From Chaetomium olivaceum (taxonomy: Eukaryota; Ascomycota; Sordariomycetes; Sordariales; Chaetomiaceae): 64,000 bases of DNA. Positions 24,920 through 36,435 of this stretch are shown here, one piece after another; the stretch's first letter is position 1; each line of letters starts with the position of its first letter. The stretch lies in assembly GCA_039881045.1 (NCBI GenBank), contig JAYWVB010000002.1, positions 1-64,000 on the forward strand, in the 5' to 3' direction. A program made the position numbers and the translations under genes. Below the pieces are notes generated by a model that saw nothing but the letters and a program-made list of their open reading frames with translations, was not told where the DNA came from and did no database searches.

Positions 24920-26352
24920 TCACGCTCCCTCGCTGCCAAACTCCTTCGTCCACTCTTCGTTTTTCACCAGGTCGACTTGGGATACTGTTGGCCTGCTGGA
25001 CTTGATGGCCCTGATAAAATCCTTCTTTTCCACCAACGGTTCGAGCAGGTCCTCCGACGCCACCTTCTCCCATGTCATTTCCTCTGCATCTGGGTCGCCT
25101 GGAGAGCAAGGCGTGCGCTTTTCCACGCCGTCAACCATTACCTAAGGGCTGGGTTAGCAAGTGGACCATAGTGAAAAATAGGAGGAGAGACACCGTACCT
25201 TCTTGAAGTGTGTTGCTTGCTGGATCTTCCTCACCGGCTGCATCAACGCATCCTGTACCACAATGCTGACGTCTGAGCCAGAGTACCCCTCCGCTGCCTT
25301 TGCCAGCTCACGGAAGTCCTCCGACTTGAGAGCTGTGTTGGTGTCGCCGACCGCAAGCTTAAACATGGTCGTCCGCGCCGCAAGGTCGGGCAAACTGATG
25401 TGTACGCGGCGCTGGAAACGACGGCGGATGGCGGCGTCGAGTTGCCAGGGGATATTTGTGGCCCCAAGTATCAAAACACCCTTGCTGTCTTTGCCCACAC
25501 CATCCATCTGAACGAGCATTTCTGTCTTTATTCGGCGAGATGCTTCGGATTCGCCTTCCCCACGGGGCCCACACAGCGCGTCGATTTCGTCGATGAAAAT
25601 GATCGCCGGCTTGTTCTCTCGTGCCATAGCGAAGAGTTGCCGGACTAGCCTGTGATATCACTGTCAGCCTCCTGTAGTCCGTGACCTGGAAAGGAGGACT
25701 CCTCTTACCTTTCACTCTCACCCATCCACTTGCTCACCAAATCCGAACTGCTCACGCTGAAGAACGTGCTCTTCGCCTCCGTCGCGACCGCCTTGGCAAG
25801 ATAACTCTTACCCGTCCCCGGCGGCCCGTATAACAGAATCCCCTTCCACGGCTGCCTTTTCCCCTGGAACAGATGCGGAAACTTGATCGGGAGCAGAACC
25901 GCCTCCTTCAGCGCGTCCTTCGCCGCCTCCAACCCAGCTACATCATCCCAACTAATATTCGGCCGCTCCTGCAGAATCGCCCCCGACAGCGCATTCCGCA
26001 GCTTCTTGCTGTCCTCGTCGAGCTCCGGCGCGCCATCCTCACCCGCCTCTTTACCCTTCCCGGTCCCGGCCGTCGACGCGCCGTTCACACCCACCATCCC
26101 GGGCTTTTTGCGTTTTGCCTCGCCGTCCGCCAGGTGGGCTTTCAGCTTCTCGGCGCGGTCCATGTACTCGCCCGTCTTGGCCCGGATCATCTCCTTGGAC
26201 TTGGGGTTCTTCTCCCATTTCAGCGCCAGCATGAACAGCTCGAGCGACTGGTAGTACAGCTGGTACGCCTTGTCGTACTGCCCGGCGTTGTCGGCGTCGA
26301 TCGCCACGCGCACCTGCTTGATCGCGCGGTCGAGGAAGTCGGTGTTGGACAT
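24920..26352 (-). CDS. VPS4: VPS4, ESCRT-III disassembly AAA ATPase
   Basis: Hexameric ATPase that removes ESCRT-III from endosomal and other membranes. Three exons: 26352-25709, 25649-25199 and 25141-24920 (introns of 59 and 57 nt), 438 aa, the usual family length. The MIT domain (1 to about 80, MSNTDFLDRAIKQVRVAIDA..) binds ESCRT-III tails; a Gly/Lys-rich linker follows. The AAA domain has Walker A GPPGTGKS (176-183), Walker B IIFIDEIDAL (Glu236 catalytic), the pore-loop region SDLVSKWMGESER and arginine fingers in DAAIRRRFQRR. The C-terminal part shows the beta domain and the Vps4-specific end, DLVKNEEWTKEFGSEGA. It shares functional ground with the AMSH gene 3 kb away, which also acts on ESCRT cargo, but the two are not adjacent and may be together by chance. 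Confidence 0.96.
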
Positions 26353-26974
26353 ACTGGGCAGGTCGGTCGGTTCGGTTTCGTCCGGTGTGTTGAGTGGTTT
26401 TTAACCAGGGGATTGGGCGGTTTTTTGTTCGGGTTCGCTCTCCGGTTCGTGCTGGGCTGGGCTGGGCTGCCTGCGGTGGGAAATCGGTGGGCAAGACCAG
26501 GTTTTTTGTGTCGATGGTTAGGCAGACGCCGAGGATGCGGTCGAGGGTGTCGCCCCTCGTGGTTCTGGGGGTCGCGTCGTTGAGGTCGGCCGGTGACCAA
26601 ACAGAAACGATTGCGTTTGTGTCGAAGTCGACTTAAAAACAGAAAGCCATTCGCTCAATCTGGGGCGGTTGTTGACCAGGGAGCAGGAGCGCGGGGCTGA
26701 CGCCACTCGGCTTGGTTGGTGGGGCGGACTACTGTTGTGTTAGGGTTTAATATGTCAACATGTGCTAAATGCTAACACCCAACTTTCAGGCTCCAGAGAA
26801 ATCGATTGCGGAGCATCACTTTCACTTCACAGTTCACTCCCCCGCCAAGTACACAACAACAACTGCCTAAAGTGGTCAGAAGCTTCGCCTTTGAGCCGCG
26901 TCATCTACAAACAACTTAGACATCTCTTGGAAGCTATTCCATTCTTGCCCATTTTTGCGGTATCCTTAGACAGA
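26353..26974. other. divergent promoter, VPS4 / prefoldin 6
   Basis: A 622-bp bidirectional promoter. It contains imperfect GGGCTGG/GGGCTGC runs at 26455-26470 but no confident motif. The plus-strand 5' leader of the prefoldin gene lies in its right half. Confidence 0.45.
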
Positions 26975-27528
26975 ATGGCCGACATCCAAGCTAAGCTTCA
27001 AGCTCTCTCTGAGGAGTTTACGAAGTTGCAACAAGGTATTTATTCTATTCTAAGAACTACTCGTAAATCTGTGACAGTTACTCACGCCAGAGTCAGACCT
27101 TCAAGATACCGTTCAGTCGAGGCAAAAACTTGAGGCACAAATGCAAGAGAATCTCGGCGTACAAAAGGTGTGGTTTCAGTCTTCACCATGACCATGGGAT
27201 GCCAAGGCTGATATCTACCAGGAGTTTTCCAAGTTGAAAGAAGGGGAGACCATCTACAAGCTGATCGGGCCCGTGTTGCTCAAGCAAGAAAAGGCCGAGG
27301 CGGAAAGCACCGTCAACGGCCGTCTGGAGTTCATCGAGAAGGAGATGTAAGCTCAACCATACCCATGCATGAGCTTTATACAAAGAAGCTAACCACAGTT
27401 CCATCCAAAGTTCAAGGTTAGAGTCGCATATCAAGGAAATGCAGGGCAAAATGGAGAAGAAAAAGGGCGAAATTATTCAGGCACAAGCTAGTGCACAGGC
27501 AGCTGCTCCGCAGGCAGTCAAGGCATAA
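26975..27528 (+). CDS. prefoldin subunit 6
   Basis: Beta-class subunit of the hexameric cytosolic prefoldin chaperone, which hands nascent actin and tubulin to the CCT chaperonin. Four small exons: 26975-27035, 27091-27167, 27222-27346 and 27399-27528, 130 aa, all phases agreeing; a simple ORF search misses it. MADIQAKLQALSEEFTKLQQ opens the first coiled-coil helix; the middle hairpin is ETIYKLIGPVLLKQEKAEAE, the beta-prefoldin signature; NGRLEFIEKEI starts the second helix. The Ala/Gln-rich end (AQASAQAAAPQAV) is typical of fungal subunit 6. The third exon follows a branch point GCTGAT 11 nt before its acceptor. Confidence 0.93.
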
Positions 27529-27669
27529 CACGTCGGATTAGTTCAGGGGGGTCGTGGTAGGAGAGCGGTTTGTTTTTTAACCAAGACAGATACCCCAACG
27601 CCGCGCTACGCTCTACCCAGAATGGAGATGATACACACTATCGTACAATTCCCCTGCTCATCGACTTTC

Positions 27670-28408
27670 CTAGTTCAAGGTCATAATCGTGAAACCCCAT
27701 GGCAGTCCCATGTTCTTGCATGGCCGGTCGCTAACCCAAGCGACATTGTCGCTCAAGAGATGCTCCCCAGCGGCGCTCAGAGGCAACGCGTCATGGTAGT
27801 GAACATTCCCCTCCTCTATCGCCGCCATCAGGAAATCGACGACGGAGCTCTTGGTATAACACGAGCTGAAGAGGGAGCTGCTACCGATCTTGTCCAGGGC
27901 CACCCGTCGTTGATCGCTCTCGGCAAAAAGCTGGAGTTCCCGGGACAGCAACCTTGAGGAGATCACACCGCCGGCCAAGCTAAGGCGCTGGAAGACCAAG
28001 ACCATGCCCGCCACGGCCTCCACAAACAGACATGACCTATCGTGGTCATCGAGCCCAGCGGCGATGCGAACTGACTTTTCGGTGACGAAGGGGACAGAGG
28101 TGCTGTCGAAGATGGAGTTCAGGATGCGCTCCAGGGTGGCCGGTTCCGCGAGGATGTTGGAAGGATCGTTGAGTTTGAAGATGTGCGTCATTTTGGTGAA
28201 GCATTGGGCGAGGAGGCTGAACAGGCATGCCTCTGATGGGATGGACAGCCGGCCCAGGGTGAGGCTCAGGAAGTCCATGGATGCCTCAATGCTTGCTACG
28301 GGGGTTAGTCAAAGGATGGATAGGAAGGCTCCGGGTGTAAGCACCTTGGCATTTGAGGCTCCCAGGGCTGGGACGCGAGATATTGGAGACTGTGTTGGAG
28401 ACTGCCAT
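27670..28408 (-). CDS. orphan hypothetical protein, 229 aa
   Basis: Two exons, 28408-28345 and 28295-27670, joined across a 49-nt intron (GTGCTT..CCGTAG). The product begins MAVSNTVSNISRPSPGSL and continues LGRLSIPSEACLFSLLAQCF. It is a soluble, helical, Leu/Ser-rich protein without a signal peptide or a motif I recognise; landmarks are DDHDRSCLFVEAVAGMVLVF, CYTKSSVVDFLMAAIEE and SDNVAWVSDRPCKNM. A resemblance to C-terminal regions of fungal pathway regulators is conceivable, but no DNA-binding domain is present. It lies tail-to-tail with the prefoldin gene (141 bp between stops). Likely real because one exon join restores a clear start. Confidence 0.55.
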
Positions 28409-29478
28409 GGTAACGAATTGCAGCGGAAGGCAGACGATAGGCAGGCGGTACGCAGCGAGTTAGGAATTCGATACAGAACAAGTATGAGTGATTTCTTTGG
28501 GACACGATATCAGCTACGGGCAGACCGTCTTATATCTAAACGAAAATTTTACCCAAACCCTGCCCCCTTATTCCCACCATGGTCCAAACAAAAACAAGGC
28601 TGAGATCGGGCCGGTCCTCGTGGCAGATTGCGGTATGTGCCACCCGGGACGACCAGGGCAAGGCCAACTTTTCATCCCGACTAATTCCGAGAGGCCCAAC
28701 AAATCACTCGCGGAGCTTGTTGAGTTCACGATGCCATCCGTGGGGACAGAGACAGGGGATATCTGAGGCGAGATTCGTTTTGTCGGATATGTGACCGGCA
28801 ATTCCGGTTCATTGACCAAGCGGGCCGAAGAATAAGACAAAAAGAAAAGAAAAAAAAAGGAACGAAAAGAAGTCAACTAAATCTTCTAATACCTCATTAG
28901 CGGTGACCTGGGGGTAGCAAATCCGGATGAGATTTGAACACTGTGAAGAGTATTGTTCTGGCAGTACCATATCCATCCATCGACCAAAACACCCATCACC
29001 CCTACCTCAACATCTCGGGATGGATTCCTGAAGATTGAAAAGAATGGGGCAAAGTTCTGTTGCATCTTCCATTCGAAGTGCCAAGCGGCGTTGGGAGCCT
29101 GGAAAACGTCCGTGCATCAATTCACCTCAGGCCTCAGGGCCAGAGCTCAGCTGATTCAGCTGCCCCGCAGCTCGACCTGGGACAACGGAAGTTGGCGGGA
29201 TGGCGGGGTCAGCCAACCCAACCTGCCTGCCGCGACCACGAACAGGCACCTAGCAAAGCGTGCCTTCTTGACACTAGCGATCGCTAATTCGCATGTCATG
29301 CCACGCACGACATGATTTTGGCATTCGACGCAACCACTCTCCTTCAAAAAGGGCCATGACCACGAGCATCGTTCAAGCCACCTTGCGGTAGCCAACATTT
29401 GCCGAGCTACCGCATCACAGCTCCGCCCAGCGACCTCCTTTGAACATCGACTGAACCTTGTCAGGCGCCGCAGTCAAA
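28409..29478. other. divergent promoter region
   Basis: About 1.1 kb between the orphan gene and the AMSH gene. Contains an A-rich stretch with AAAAAAAAGG near 28850 but no supported ORF. Confidence 0.45.
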
Positions 29479-31274
29479 ATGAACCAGACAGACGCGAGCG
29501 TGGGCAATAAGCCCATGAGCGCAAAACAACTGACTGACAGGGCAAGGGAGTTTGAATGGAACCCACGCATTGGTTTCAAATACTGGGCGCGTGCCGCCGA
29601 GACTATTCATCATGAGGTGCGCCATTCTCTGAGATCGACTTGAGATCGACTGCACGCTGCATTTACGCTGACACATGCCATCGAGCAGGGCCAAGTCTAT
29701 CTACGAGAAGGAAACTTTCCCCAAGCGTACCTTGTTCTGTTTCGGTACTCCGCCCTGGTCCTCGATTGTCTCGTTAAACATCCCGAAGCGAAAGAACCCG
29801 AAGCGAAGAAAGCATTGAGGCCGCTACAAAAACGCATCCCACAAGTCATTGGGACGCTAGAAACATTGCGACCCCAGATTGACGACGCCTATGATCGATG
29901 GGTGAAGATTACCACCGCCCAGAAAGATGCTGCTAAGAATCGGGATTCCGGATTACGGGCCTCGTCATCACCCTACGCAAGGCACGCCGCCAACGACCCA
30001 GCACTCTCATGGAACTATGCCTCACCGGCAGACATCCTCGACGCCCAAGATCACCAGGATCTTGCAGTTGACCTGGCTCGGGAGGAGATGAGAAGACGCA
30101 GACGGGCTGCGGGCGCGCTAGAGGATGAAGAATACAGGCGGCGAGCCAGCAGACAACGGGACGGACGGAATTATGAGAATGACAGGAGGGCACCACCACC
30201 ATACATGGACGACGACGAACTCCGGCGGCAGATGGAAGCCACACGGCGCCAATTAGACAGGTCCGATGAGCACCGCTCCTACGAGGACGAAGGACATCCG
30301 CGGCCGTCCACATATTCCTACCCCTCGATTAATAAATCATCGCCACTCGAATATCAACGTCCCGGCTCGCGAGACCGCCCAGACGGCCCGAGGGCTCAGC
30401 CTCCGCGGCCGCCGAAAGAACGAGAAATCGACCGGTCGCCCGCCAGGCTGCCCCCGACCCAAAAAGAGCTTGGACATAGAACGGGACTCTAACAACCTGC
30501 CGCCACCTCGGCCAGGAAAAGATTTACCACCGTCCTCCAGCACTGCCCCGGATTACATTCCCCTGCCTAAAGAGGCACCGGCTGTTCCCCCGAAATCGGT
30601 AGATGTGCCGGACAAGAAAAAATTACCTTCCGTCCGGCCGCATACCTCGAGAATGGCGACCCCATCAGGCCCGTCTTTCTCCCCAGCACTTTGCGGCAGA
30701 AGTTCCTGGCGATCGCGTCAAACAACACGCGCCAAGGGTTGGAGATGTGCGGGATGCTTTGCGGCACGACGGTCAACAACGCGCTCTTCATCTCGCACCT
30801 GGTGATTCCGGAGCAGCGATGCACCTCGGACACGTGCGAGACGGAAAATGAGTCGGGCATGCTCGACTACTGCATCACCAACGACCTGATAGTGATTGGT
30901 TGGATCCACACCCACCCTACGCAGACGTGCTTCATGAGCTCGCGCGACCTGCACACCCAGGCTGGGTACCAGGTGATGATGCCGGAGAGTATTGCGATCG
31001 TGTGCGCACCGCAGTACGAGCCATCGTAAGTTATTTTCCCTTTCGCTCGCGCGCTGTTGAACCCGAACTGTCATACTGACACGAAAGCAGATGGGGTATT
31101 TTCCGTCTGACCAACCCGCCTGGACTCCCGCACATCCTATCGTGCCAAAGGACGGAAACGTTCCATCACCACGCAGTCGACAACCTGTATGTCGAGGCCG
31201 GACACCCGCAGGGCCACGTCTACGAGTCGGGGACCCTGGAGTTCGAGGTGTGCGACTTGCGTCCCGGACATTAG
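29479..31274 (+). CDS. AMSH-type endosomal deubiquitinase (JAMM), frame broken twice
   Basis: Zinc metalloprotease that trims Lys63-linked ubiquitin from ESCRT cargo. Three exons: 29479-29616, 29689-31025 and 31091-31274, about 552 aa. The N-terminal USP8/MIT-like helical domain spans MSAKQLTDRAREFEWNPRIG to about residue 140; the middle is a charged, then Pro-rich linker. The C-terminal MPN+ domain shows the catalytic Glu in LEMCGMLCG, JAMM motif HTHPTQTCFMSSRD (HxHx10D), the AMSH-specific CTSDTCETE insert and TFHHHAVDN. Two opposite single-base shifts bracket 30466-30616: one extra base in the A5 run at 30461-30465 and one missing in the A6 run at 30617-30622. Correcting both restores LDIERDSNNLPPPRPGK and FRPAAYLENGDPIRP. 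Consensus error is the simplest cause. As given, an early stop falls at 30490. Confidence 0.88.
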
Positions 31275-32564
31275 GCTCACGCCGGAAATCTTGATTGTGC
31301 GCCGCCGGGCGCAGAGGTCTGGCGTTCGGTTTACAGGTCCTGGTTCGGCACGGTGGAACGCGAATCATCTGAAGATGGTGGTTATTGGAGTTGCACCGTG
31401 CGTATGAGTGACGAGTTTTTTCTGGTTCTCATTATCGTCCTTGGTGTTTTTACTGGATGGGTTGTCATGCTGGTATGGTGAGCGTCCCAAAAGGACCACT
31501 AGACCGCGTGGATGTCACGTACCGGTAAATTGCGGCGCAGGAGAGCGCGATTCCCAGTTGCACGAAACAGGCTGCATAGCGACGGCGTCTTTTCAGATGA
31601 GAGTGGATTGGGCAGACGGCGATGCCCGGTCCCGAAGATCGGGACGCGGGTGGGGAATGGCTTGCCCTGCTTTATTTTTGGTTTAGCCTGCGAGCTCGGC
31701 CCGGGGAAACTCAACATTGTTTTGTTCCTTCCGCCGCTGGGCCGTCCCCAAATTTCCAAGAGAAGAACTGCGGGTGGTGGTCTTTGGGCTCATGCCCCAG
31801 CGTCCGAGGGGCATCGGGAGTATGTTCACCGCATAATGTAATATGCTGGTAGCGAGCGTGGACCCTTGGCCCTTTCTCTCGCTGTTTTCCCGGTATTAAA
31901 CCACACCACGCCCCCTGCTAATATTGTTGCCTGACAGGCCTGATGTCATTCACGGGCTCTTCAGTTGTCTCAAGTGTGATTCTCGGCCCCAGTCACGTGC
32001 AGCATGCGAGATGTGGATCGTTGAAGTCGAATTAAGGGCTCTCAGCCCCCTCTCCCCTGGCAGCCACGTCGCAGTCAGTCTAAGCGGTTGGGGCTAGTAT
32101 GGGGGCGATCCGAAGCCAGACCCGCCCTCTTCGATCCTCCGTTAAGGTTTGGATCTAGCGCGGGTGCCGTTGGGTCTCCCATAGTCCTAGCAAGCCACCA
32201 AGTCCCGGCCATGTTTTCTCGAAGGCTCCGAACCCCTGGAGCACCGTTGGCGACGTGGTGTTCCGATCAAGCGAATCACAACCATCGCGGTCATACTGTG
32301 TCCCATCCAGCTGGGATGGTTGATGTTGTTTTCTAGTTGATCAACGCTGTGCCTGATTTGGAGGCTGTGTGGCTTACAAAGTTACAATGGCGACGCAAGA
32401 TGAGGCTCATGCAAGTCGGATGCAGGTTAGACGAGGGTAGCAATGTCGCGGCTGTTCTGTATAAGACGCGGCCATCACACGCAGTATCATGACCTGATGT
32501 TTGCCGTCCCCAGTCCATAACCGCTTTCCTCCATCTCCTCCCTGAACTGGCGCACAGTTCCAAG
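31275..32564. other. 1.3-kb intergenic, no supported gene
   Basis: Contains the 3' UTR of the AMSH gene and promoter sequence for the serine hydrolase gene. Frames at 31408-31841 are short and featureless. Confidence 0.45.
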
Positions 32565-34476
32565 ATGTGGAAGACCAATTCAATCCTGCTCTCGTGCCTG
32601 AGCACGGGGGCTTTTGCCGCTCTCAACGGCCACTGCCCTCCTCTCGGGCCCGTTCTCCCGACGCCCAAACAACCCAGCAAACATGAAGCAGTACCGGTGG
32701 CCGCGGCCGCCCTCCAGGACATCCTCAACCAGATGACATCGACCTACAACACCACCGCGGTAGCCATCGGCGTCAAGTCCATCCACGAAACCGATCTCCT
32801 CTTCGAATACACCTACACACCGCCCAATAAGGACAAGAAGGGTGTGCAGAAGGTGGACACCGACACTATCTTCCGCCTGGGGAGTTTGACCAAGGTGTTC
32901 CCTGTCTTGGCGCTGCTCAAGCTCAAGGACCACGGCGTCAGCCTTGATGACCCCATCACCAAGTATGTGCCGGAGCTGAGGGGAATTAAGAGCCAGGCGA
33001 AGGAGGACAACCCGATCTGGGCGGTCGAGTGGGATGAGGTCACTCTAGGATCGCTAGCGTCGCACATGGCCGGCATTCCTTCTGACTGTGAGTGTTGCGA
33101 CGACGGTTGGCATCTCCCCTTGAATCTAGCTAACGATGGTAGACATCACCGACATTGCTCCGTTTGGTGATCTTTCGGCGTATGGTTACCCGAAAGCAAA
33201 TAGCTCCAACTTCATTGGCTGCTCTGGGTTCTTTGGAACTCCCGGGTGCAACAAGACTGGTCAGTGTTTTTCACCCCATGATAACATGATTGATACCTAA
33301 CCTGGAGTAGTATTCTTCGAGCACTTTGGGCAGCGGCCCCCGGCAGCGGCCCCATTCTCGGCCCAGACGGTGTACTCGAATGTTGCCTTCCCCATCCTCA
33401 GCTTTGCTGTCGAGGCCATCACCAACCAATCCTTCACCGAATATGTGACCAACGAAATCTGGAAGCCCACCGAGATGTCACGGACCTCCGCCACCAAGCC
33501 CGAAGACGACTCTCTGGGCTTCATCCCTGCCGACGACGTCTGGTGGACAGCTGATATGGGCTCTTCTGGACCGTGAGTGCCAACCCTCCCTCCATCCCAT
33601 CCCCTCACCACCCCAACTAACACAATCTCCAGCGCTGGCGGCTACTACTCGACCATCAACGATCTCCACCGCTTCGGCGACGCCATCCTCCAGAACAAAC
33701 TCCTCTCGCCCGTCCAAACCCGCAAGTGGATGAAGCCCGTCACATCCACCTCCTCCTCCGGCCTCCTGATGGGCCAGCCCTGGGAGATCTTCCGCGCCTC
33801 CAACATCACCTCGGACGGCCGCATGATCGAGCTCTACACCAAAACAGGCGACCTCATCAACTACCACTCCCAACTGGTCCTCATCCCCGACTACGACATC
33901 GTCCTCACCCTCCTCGTCGCGGGGCCCAGCGGCCCCGGCGAAGGCTCCCAGACCAGCATGACCCTCATGATGTCGCGCATCGTGCAAGCCCTCCTCCCGG
34001 CCATCGAACAGGCCGGCAAAGCCGAGACCGCCGCCGCCTACGCCGGCACCTACACCGACAAGCGCACCAACTCGACCCTGACCCTGGCCCTCGCCGACGA
34101 CGGCCCGGGCATCGAGATCACCCGCTACGTCATCCGCGGCGTCGACATCCCGCGCACCGACCCCGGCAGCACCCTCCCGCCCGCCACGCCCCCCGTGCTC
34201 GACCCGCCCATGCGCTACCGCCTGTACCCGGCGTCGGGGCTGACCAACCCCGCGAAGGGCGAGACGTCGTGGAGGGCGGTGGGCACGCGGAATACGCCCG
34301 CGCAGGTGGAGCAGCAGGACGGGTTGTTTGTGTGGGGGATGAACTCGTGCATTACGTGGGCGATGATGGATCGGTCGACGTTTGAGTTTGGCGCGAGGGA
34401 TCATTTTGTTTTTGGCGGGGTGGATGCGAAGGGGAAGGTCAAGGCGGTGGAGGCGTCGGGTACCAGGTGCAGTTGA
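32565..34476 (+). CDS. secreted beta-lactamase-fold serine hydrolase
   Basis: Four exons: 32565-33087, 33143-33259, 33311-33572 and 33633-34476, 581 aa. A signal peptide covers residues 1 to about 19 (MWKTNSILLSCLSTGAFAA). The domain is of the class C beta-lactamase/DD-peptidase type: SxxK at Ser107-Leu-Thr-Lys110 in FRLGSLTKVFPVLALLKL, YxN as Tyr235-Ser-Asn237 in TVYSNVAFPIL, and KTG at 370-372 in LYTKTGDLINYHSQ. A C-terminal beta-rich extension (YAGTYTDKRTNSTLTLALAD) matches the lipocalin-like tail of related enzymes. Fungal members include esterases, lactonases and peptidases; the substrate cannot be read from sequence. No transporter or pathway genes sit beside it. Confidence 0.9.
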
Positions 34477-34705
34477 CGAGGGAGTGTAAGTGAGTGAGTG
34501 GTCTATAACTTACTAGGTGGTTAAAGGGGTGTATAGGTACCTTAGACTTTGCTTCAGAGCTGTGTTTTAGTTGCTGATTGTTTGTGGGGGAAGGGCGGCT
34601 GTAATATTTGTGTGTAACATATTAAGACTGACAAATACCACATGCGGTATTCTTTTGACTTTACCTTTAGTGGCCTTCATCTTCCTGCGTTGTGTGTATC
34701 CCTTG

Positions 34706-35632
34706 TTATGCCCTTTCACCCGACAGTGACAAACTGTTGCTCCCCTTCCCACCGGCAAGCCCGTCAAAGTACTTGGAAGTGACGTCGTCCAAGGCCGTAC
34801 CCCCGTATGTCTTTCCGATGATGACTCCAATTAGCTCAGCGTGCGTTATGATACCGAGCCGGACAGCGTCATGCATCAGATCGAACAGGTCGTGCTGGCT
34901 GACGCCACGTTTGATCCTTTCTTTACGGCGCAGTTGTGTTAGAACCCTTGCGTGCAATAGATGACCAGTAATTGAGGTACGTACTCTTCATGACCGAGTC
35001 CCTGCCCTTTCGGAGTTTAATCTCGTACTTCCTTAACGCTGATTTCGGGTATTCCGTTTTTAGCCCAATGGAATGGCCGAGGCTAGTGATTTGGTAGTCA
35101 AGCCCGCCCTTCTGGCTTTCGAATTGAAAGTACTTTGGCGGCTCTAGATATCCAATAAAGCATTAGTTATCTTCTTACTCAAAGGTACCGCGAGAAGTAA
35201 GTGCATACCCGTACTCCCGTCAACCTCGACCTTGCTTTGGTTCACTACGCTCAGCCCAATGCTTGCGGCATCCACGCCGGCCTTTTGTAGCGTGCCTCGA
35301 ATTGCATCATCGTCCTCTATTAAGCGGGATCAGTTTCCGGTCGTTCCTCAAATGTACTGCTACTCACTGTACACCACAATCCCATGTTCAAAGCGGGCCT
35401 GGCCGGAGTAGCAGATGAGGTAGAACGAGTCCACGAATCCCACGAGTCGAACTTTGCCAGCCCATCTCTCGCCATTGATCAAAATATCCCATGGGTGGAT
35501 GTCACTACTGATGTTAGAAACTCACTCGCCTGCAACGCCATTTGGGCTGCACGGTACTCACTAGTCACACTCGACGCTCTTTTGGTTGACAGATCGACCA
35601 TGTACACCGAGTACTCGATGATACGACGCCAT
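34706..35632 (-). CDS. orphan five-exon gene, 230 aa
   Basis: Visible only after splicing. Exons on the minus strand: 35632-35562, 35507-35368, 35316-35209, 35143-34985 and 34920-34706, with introns of 54, 51, 65 and 64 nt, all GT-AG and all phase-consistent. The last has a perfect CTAAC branch point 18 nt before its acceptor. The protein opens MASYHRVLGVHGRSVNQKSV and contains SDIHPWDILINGERWAGKVR, LVGFVDSFYLICYSGQARFE, GLDYQITSLGHSIGLKTEYP and a helical end, HDLFDLMHDAVRLGIITHAE. No signal peptide and no motif known to me. Probably cytosolic. A further 5' exon is not excluded. Confidence 0.6.
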
Positions 35633-36435
35633 GTCGGGTCAGGGAAGCAAGTGAAGGATTCAACGGCGGCGCCGGAGAGGAAGTGGAGTGTGGGACAGGA
35701 GACGGAGTTGGTATCTCCAGAGCCGACAAACGATGCTGCCAGAAATGTTTATGGAGAGCCCGACGGCTTTGTGGACAAAGCTTCCGATAGGCAGGTTCAG
35801 CTCGTAATGATGGAGGGCCACCGAGGTTGTTGATTTGACGGACGACGGACTCGGGGACCTCACTTCCCCGCGTCCGGATCGGTACGACTCTACGGGCGTC
35901 GGGCATCAAGCCTATTCCATATCCAGCACTGGTTCTTTGGCGATGCTCCAAGCCATTGGGTCGGGGCATGCACAATGGCAGCTGAACGGGAAGTTAGGAG
36001 TATGGGTGCTAAAGATTACTGGTTGAACGAGGCATCCCACGGCCCTGATCAACGTCTGTGATACGCTGCGTGCACAGCCGGAAGAAGAGGGAAGATCTTC
36101 TATTGGCCCCTGTCGAGTTTGTGCTTGGTTGCACCACGCAGAAAGCTTGATTAATTGCTGCATTCGTCCGTCTGGAGAGGCTCTCACAGCGACATTTTGG
36201 TCTGCTTAATAGGTATTCTTCCCTGGGCGCTCACAGCCATGTTGGTCAATGTAAAGCCAGCGGGACCTTGAGAATGTAAAGGTGGCTTGAGCAAGAAGGC
36301 TTCAACTCTCTAGCTATTTATTCTCAACCTTTGGATATTGTTTTTAACAATCTGTTTGGGGTTTTGTCTGAACCATTAACGCATTCAAAAGTCCTACTCC
36401 GCCCGCCCTCCAAGGGACCCGTGACCAATACGATC
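35633..36435. other. divergent promoter region
   Basis: 0.8 kb between the orphan gene and the HET gene. A TATTTATT near 36315 may act as a promoter element of the HET gene. No supported ORF. Confidence 0.4.

Noticed and set aside
30598..30652. Intron in AMSH explaining the second frame change
   Set aside because: GTAGAT..CTCGAG would fit the phase but lacks a branch point and pyrimidine tract, removes conserved residues, and leaves the first frame change unexplained.
33478..34404. Long minus-strand ORF (308 codons) over the serine hydrolase
   Set aside because: Gly/Asp/Arg-rich antisense composition typical of GC-rich coding DNA; the plus strand has catalytic motifs and introns in phase.
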